From NCBI GenBank assembly GCA_963830165.1, contig CAWHKZ010000005.1:62001-126000 (forward strand): a stretch of DNA of 64,000 nt, written 5' to 3'. The notes beneath the pieces are model-generated. The model searched no databases. It was not told where the DNA came from and worked only from the letters and a program-made list of their open reading frames with translations. A program made the translations under genes and the position numbers. Numbering within the stretch: the stretch's first letter is position 1; the number at the start of each line of letters is the position of its first letter. Below are positions 60,568 to 64,000 of this stretch, piece after piece. This DNA comes from Bog-756 sp963830165. GTDB lineage: Bacteria > Actinomycetota > Acidimicrobiia > Acidimicrobiales > RAAP-2.

Positions 60568-60819
60568 TCAGCGGGCGCGGCGGGCGGCCTTCGCCACCGA
60601 GGCGGCCAGTACGAGGGACACCAGCAGGGGCGCCAGGAACGCGGCCGCAGTGCGCAGGCCGGACCAGAGGCAGACGACCGCGACCACCCCGATGACGGCC
60701 AGCGCCCCGACGAAGAGCTCCGGGGTGTCGCCGATCAGGAAGTCCCACCAGAATCGGCCGAAGGCGGAGAGCCACTCGACGGCGACGGGCCGGCCGGTGT
60801 CAGGGAGGTCCTCAGCCAT
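60568..60819 (-). CDS. Small membrane protein
   Basis: Not recognised. The 83 residues contain two hydrophobic segments (LFVGALAVIGVVAVVCLWSG and AAAFLAPLLVSLVLAASVA) and a basic end (KAARRAR). Its start overlaps the 3' end of the COG4280-like gene by eight bases, so it is coupled to it and may be its partner. Confidence 0.8.
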   Translation of the reverse strand: MAEDLPDTGRPVAVEWLSAFGRFWWDFLIGDTPELFVGALAVIGVVAVVCLWSGLRTAAAFLAPLLVSLVLAASVAKAARRAR

Positions 60820-61591
60820 GGGCCACCTCCCCGGTGGGGGCGCGGCCGTGGACGCCGCGTCGGAGGGTGGTGACGAGCAGCCAGGCCACGAGGCCGTAGA
60901 ACGCGACCAGCACCGGGACGGCCAGGTCCGACCCCGGCCAGGAGACGTGCACGCCCTCCCCGGACCAGAACGTGCCGAAGCTCACCAGCATGAGACCCAC
61001 CGCCATCTTCATGGCGTTCTCGGGGACCCCGGACAGCTGACGGTGGACGATCAGGCCGACGATGCAGACCATGCCCACCGCCGCGGCCGCGGCCGCGGTG
61101 GCGAGACCGAGCCGGTGCGACGTCGTCCCCAGGGTGAGCACGACCACCACCACCTCGAGACCCTCCAGGAACACCCCCTTGAAGGCGACCACGAAGGCGG
61201 TCGCGTCGCGACCCGGGCCCGCCGTCCCTTCGGACAGCTCGGCCACCTGCTCGGCGAAGATGGCGTCCTCGTCGTGCTTGGCCTTCAGGCCCGACGCCCG
61301 CAGCACCGCCTTGCGCAACCACTGGAGTCCGAAGACGAGCAGCAGGGCGCCGACCACGAGTCGCAGCGTCGACAGCGGGACGTAGTGCACGAGGGCCGGA
61401 CCGAACAGGGCGACCAGTGCGGCGAGGGTGACCAGTGCGGCCAGCACCCCTTCGAGGGCCGAGCGCCATCCGCGGGTCACCCCGACGGCGAGGACGATGG
61501 TGAGCGCCTCGACGCCCTCCACGGCGCAGGCCAGGAACACGGCCACGGCCAGCACGACCGCACCGGTCGGCTCCGCCGTGGCCGTCAGCAC
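60812..61591 (-). CDS. COG4280-like multi-spanning membrane protein
   Basis: Predicted integral membrane protein of 259 residues with six to seven hydrophobic segments. Paired acidic motifs VEGVEALTIVLAVGVTRGWR and FKGVFLEGLEVVVVVLTLG suggest two repeats of an E-x-x-E ion-binding element like those in cation transporters; that reading is inference. The GTG at 61591 lies five bases after the GtrA stop. The longer open frame overlaps gtrA. Confidence 0.78.
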   Translation of the reverse strand: MLTATAEPTGAVVLAVAVFLACAVEGVEALTIVLAVGVTRGWRSALEGVLAALVTLAALVALFGPALVHYVPLSTLRLVVGALLLVFGLQWLRKAVLRASGLKAKHDEDAIFAEQVAELSEGTAGPGRDATAFVVAFKGVFLEGLEVVVVVLTLGTTSHRLGLATAAAAAAVGMVCIVGLIVHRQLSGVPENAMKMAVGLMLVSFGTFWSGEGVHVSWPGSDLAVPVLVAFYGLVAWLLVTTLRRGVHGRAPTGEVAHG

Positions 61592-61596
61592 GAGGG

Positions 61597-62133
61597 TCAG
61601 GCGGCTTCGACGAGCTCGTCGAGCTCCTCGAGTGGGTGCACCTTGAAGATGCGGTTGAAGACCAGGTACTTCGCCACCCAGAAGATGGCGAAGGACAGGA
61701 GGTTGGCCGCCTCCACGAGCAGGGTCTGCTCGAAGTGGCTGAGGCCGAAGTGCTCGCCCACGTGCTTGGCCACCGAGGCGCCCACGATGGAGAAGGCGAC
61801 CCCGAGGGCGGACATCGTCCAGAAGGGGATGATCTCCTTCACCAGGTGGGACCGGCCGGACTTCCCCCACACCCAGTTGCGGGTCAGGAAATAGGAGGGC
61901 ACGCTGGCCACGACGTTGGCGAAGACGGTGCTCCCCACCTCGCCCCAGACGTGGAACACGCCGAAGACGAGGCCCAGCACGGCGAAGGAGACGGCGGTCG
62001 AGATGACCGACACCATGGAGTAGCGGATGAGCTGCTTGGCCTCCGGGGTGTCGCGCCTCTCCCACAGGTGGACGATCCGCATGGCAAGCGGGACTCGTGG
62101 CTCCACAGGGGTGCCTTGGGGGGTGTCGGGCAT
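61597..62133 (-). CDS. GtrA family membrane protein
   Basis: Four-helix membrane protein of the GtrA-like family, often linked to flipping or transfer of polyprenyl-linked sugars. The 178 residues have QLIRYSMVSVISTAVSFAVL, SVPSYFLTRNWVWGKSG and the final helix LLSFAIFWVAKYLVFNRIFK. ATG 62133 is used; the frame extends to 62334. Confidence 0.88.
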   Translation of the reverse strand: MPDTPQGTPVEPRVPLAMRIVHLWERRDTPEAKQLIRYSMVSVISTAVSFAVLGLVFGVFHVWGEVGSTVFANVVASVPSYFLTRNWVWGKSGRSHLVKEIIPFWTMSALGVAFSIVGASVAKHVGEHFGLSHFEQTLLVEAANLLSFAIFWVAKYLVFNRIFKVHPLEELDELVEAA

Positions 62134-62207
62134 CCCGACCACTCTAGTCCCGTCCAGTGGGCCGCCCCCGGGCGCCGCCGCGGCGACGCGCCAGGTCGGC
62201 GTCGGTC

Positions 62208-63386
62208 TCAGACCTCGAGACCGTTGGCCCGGGCCACACCGCCGAAGAAGGCCGAGCTGGGCTTGGGGTGCCGCTCGAACGTCTCCCGGTCCACGACCAC
62301 CAGCCCGAAGGTCGGCCCGTAACCAAGGACCCATTCGAAATTGTCCAGCAGGCTCCAGTAGAAGTAGCCCCTTACGTCGATGCCGTCATCGAGGCACCCG
62401 CGCACGCCGGCCAGCGCCCGGGTCACGTACTCGACACGCAGCGGGTCGTCGTCCGTGCCTATGCCGTTCTCGGTGACGTAGACGGGGAGCCCGCCGGTCA
62501 CCTCGGTGGCCCGGCGGATGGTGGCCCCCAGGGCCTCGGGCCAGACCTCGTATCCCATCTGGGTGGTGCGGACGCCGTCCTCGGTGCCCATCGCCCCATC
62601 GGGACCCACCCGCATCCGGGTGTACGTCTGGACGCCGACGAAGTCGTCGCCTCCGGTCGCCTCGAGGAAGACGTCCTCGTTGGGCCCCCGCAGGCGTTCG
62701 AGCCACTCCTCCCCGCCCGGCTGGAGTTGGAAGTCGGTCATCGACACCGTCAGGCCCACCGGGAAGTCGCCCGGGCCGGAGCGGAGGGCCTCCACCGCCT
62801 TGCGATGGGCGGAGACCATGGCCGCGTTGACCACCTCGCGCCGGTTGCGGTCGCGGACCCGCGGCGGGAACAGGCCGTGGCGCCAGCCCATGGTGGCCAC
62901 CACGTTGGGCTCGTTGAGGGTGCACGCCATGCCGATGAGATCGCCCATGTGGGTCGTGACCCGCTCGCAGAAGCGGGCGAACCGGTCGGGGGCGTGGAGT
63001 GCCTCCCACGTGCCGGCGGCGGCCAGCCAGCGGGGGTGGGTGAAGTGGTGGAAGGTGACCACCGGCAGGATGCCGTGCTCGTGGCACGTGCCGGCCATCC
63101 GGCGGTAGTGGTCGAGCGCCACCCGCGAGAACTCGCCCTCCTCCGGCTCGATCCGGCTCCACTCGAGCGAGAAGCGGTAGGCGCCGAGGCCCAGGCCGGC
63201 GACGAGGGCGATGTCCTCGGGATAGCGGTTGAAGGAGTCGCAGGCGTCACCGCTCACGTCGACACAGCCCGCGGCCGGATCGTGCTCCATGGCCCACCAG
63301 TCGTTGTTGACGTTGCCCCCTTCGATCTGGTGGGCGGCGGTGGCGGTCCCCCACAGGAACCGGTCGGGGAAGGTGATCTCGGGCAC
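62208..63386 (-). CDS. Glycoside hydrolase family 1 beta-glucosidase
   Basis: Cytoplasmic beta-glycosidase, no signal peptide. The acid/base is in TLNEPNV and the nucleophile in YVTENGIGT; the N-terminus FLWGTATAAHQIEGGN and YFYWSLLDNFEW are classic. At 392 residues it is shorter than typical 440-480-residue GH1 enzymes, but both catalytic glutamates and both ends are present. GTG start. Confidence 0.95.
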   Translation of the reverse strand: MPEITFPDRFLWGTATAAHQIEGGNVNNDWWAMEHDPAAGCVDVSGDACDSFNRYPEDIALVAGLGLGAYRFSLEWSRIEPEEGEFSRVALDHYRRMAGTCHEHGILPVVTFHHFTHPRWLAAAGTWEALHAPDRFARFCERVTTHMGDLIGMACTLNEPNVVATMGWRHGLFPPRVRDRNRREVVNAAMVSAHRKAVEALRSGPGDFPVGLTVSMTDFQLQPGGEEWLERLRGPNEDVFLEATGGDDFVGVQTYTRMRVGPDGAMGTEDGVRTTQMGYEVWPEALGATIRRATEVTGGLPVYVTENGIGTDDDPLRVEYVTRALAGVRGCLDDGIDVRGYFYWSLLDNFEWVLGYGPTFGLVVVDRETFERHPKPSSAFFGGVARANGLEV

Positions 63387-63478
63387 GGCGCAAACCTAGC
63401 GGCGCGCCCCGGCCGCGTCACCGGTGGTGGCCCGGCACGCGACGCCGTCGTGCGGGACGGGGTGGTCGACCTGTCAGG

Positions 63479-64000
63479 ATGAGGGACGTGAGCGACGCAC
63501 TCGAACTCCTCGTTGACCTGCTCGACATCGAGCCCATCGAGGTCAACATCTTCCGCGGCGCCAACCCCCACGAGGAGCGCCAGCGCATCTTCGGGGGGCA
63601 GGTGGCCGCCCAGTCCCTGATGGCCGCCGGCCGCACCGTGGAGAAGGGCCGGCCCCACTCGCTCCACGCCTACTTCCTGCGCCCCGGCGACCCCAACGTC
63701 CCCGTGCTGTACGAGGTCGACCGCATCCGCGACGGCCGGCAGCTTCACCACCCGGCGGGTCGTGGCCATCCAGCACGGGCGGGCCATCTTCAACATGTCG
63801 ACCTCGTTCCACGTCGACGAGCCGGGCCTGTCGCACCAGTTCCCGATGCCCGACGTGCCCGATCCCGAGACCCTGCCGACCCTCGGTGAGCAGCTCGAGC
63901 CCTACCGCGACAGGGTCGGCGACTGGTTCGACCGGCCCCATCCGATCGACCAGCGCCACATCGGACCCCTCCCCTGGATGCACCGGGCCACCCAGGAGCC
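63479..64000 (+). CDS. tesB: Acyl-CoA thioesterase II, TesB-type (partial; one frameshift)
   Basis: Hydrolyses acyl-CoA. The N-terminus VSDALELLVDLLDIEPIEVN and FRGANPHEERQRIFGGQVAA are in one frame. After one extra base at about 63739-63741 the frame changes to SFTTRRVVAIQHGRAIFNMS and PLPWMHRATQE before the right edge cuts the gene. Start may be ATG 63479 or GTG 63488. About 174 residues of a ~290-residue protein are visible. Confidence 0.85.

Overview
This window is very GC-rich chromosomal DNA from an actinobacterium, most likely class Acidimicrobiia. The phylum call rests on guaB3 beside guaA, an HrcA/CIRCE-controlled groESL, rpmG between tRNA genes next to secE-nusG, GTG/TTG start codons almost as common as ATG, and an MptB-like polyprenol-phosphomannose mannosyltransferase. 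The class call is an inference from gene order and protein character. No transposon, prophage, CRISPR array or resistance gene is visible.

Left part (1-10.2 kb): a coupled run guaB3-guaA-uvrD/pcrA (minus strand, pcrA cut by the left edge), a Nudix hydrolase, a divergent pair of poorly characterised genes (a TPR-like protein and an M16-peptidase-like protein with a C-terminal membrane anchor), then groES-groEL under a SigA-type promoter and a CIRCE operator.

Centre (10.2-55.1 kb): one almost unbroken minus-strand housekeeping run of about 45 kb. In transcription order it is tRNA-Thr, tRNA-Met, rpmG, tRNA-Trp, secE, nusG, rplK, rplA, (L10 leader) rplJ, rplL, rpoB, rpoC, rpsL, rpsG, fusA, tuf, rpsJ, rplC-rplD-rplW-rplB-rpsS-rplV-rpsC-rplP-rpmC-rpsQ, rplN-rplX-rplE-rpsN-rpsH-rplF-rplR-rpsE-rpmD-rplO, secY-adk-map, infA-rpmJ-rpsM-rpsK-rpsD-rpoA-rplQ-truA, rplM-rpsI, glmM-glmS-acpS, nnrE/D, uracil-DNA glycosylase, tsaE-tsaB-rimI-tsaD. 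Many neighbours overlap by 1 or 4 bases (ATGA, GTGA, TGATG), so coupled translation is the rule. Candidate SigA promoters lie before groES, rplM, infA, rpsL and rpoB.

Right part (55.2-64 kb): shorter mixed-strand genes: a GNAT acetyltransferase, an MptB-like glycosyltransferase, a zinc alcohol dehydrogenase, purU, tRNA-Tyr, a YajQ-family protein, a GtrA-like plus COG4280-like membrane gene group, a GH1 beta-glucosidase and the start of a TesB-type thioesterase cut by the right edge.

Two things dominate the hunt. First, at least ten genes, nearly all essential, carry single-base indels (secY, rpsC, rplV, rplD, rplC, tuf, fusA, rpoB, the mannosyltransferase, tesB). They cluster at 35.7-37.2 kb and look like consensus errors rather than biology; I annotate each as one gene. 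Second, once frames are restored, L4, L22 and L29, which sit around the peptide exit tunnel, all carry long acidic C-terminal tails, that of L4 built of degenerate repeats. S3, L10, NusG and RpoC also have extensions. That set of tails, the membrane-anchored M16-like protein, and a CUG-initiated infA are the most unusual biology here.
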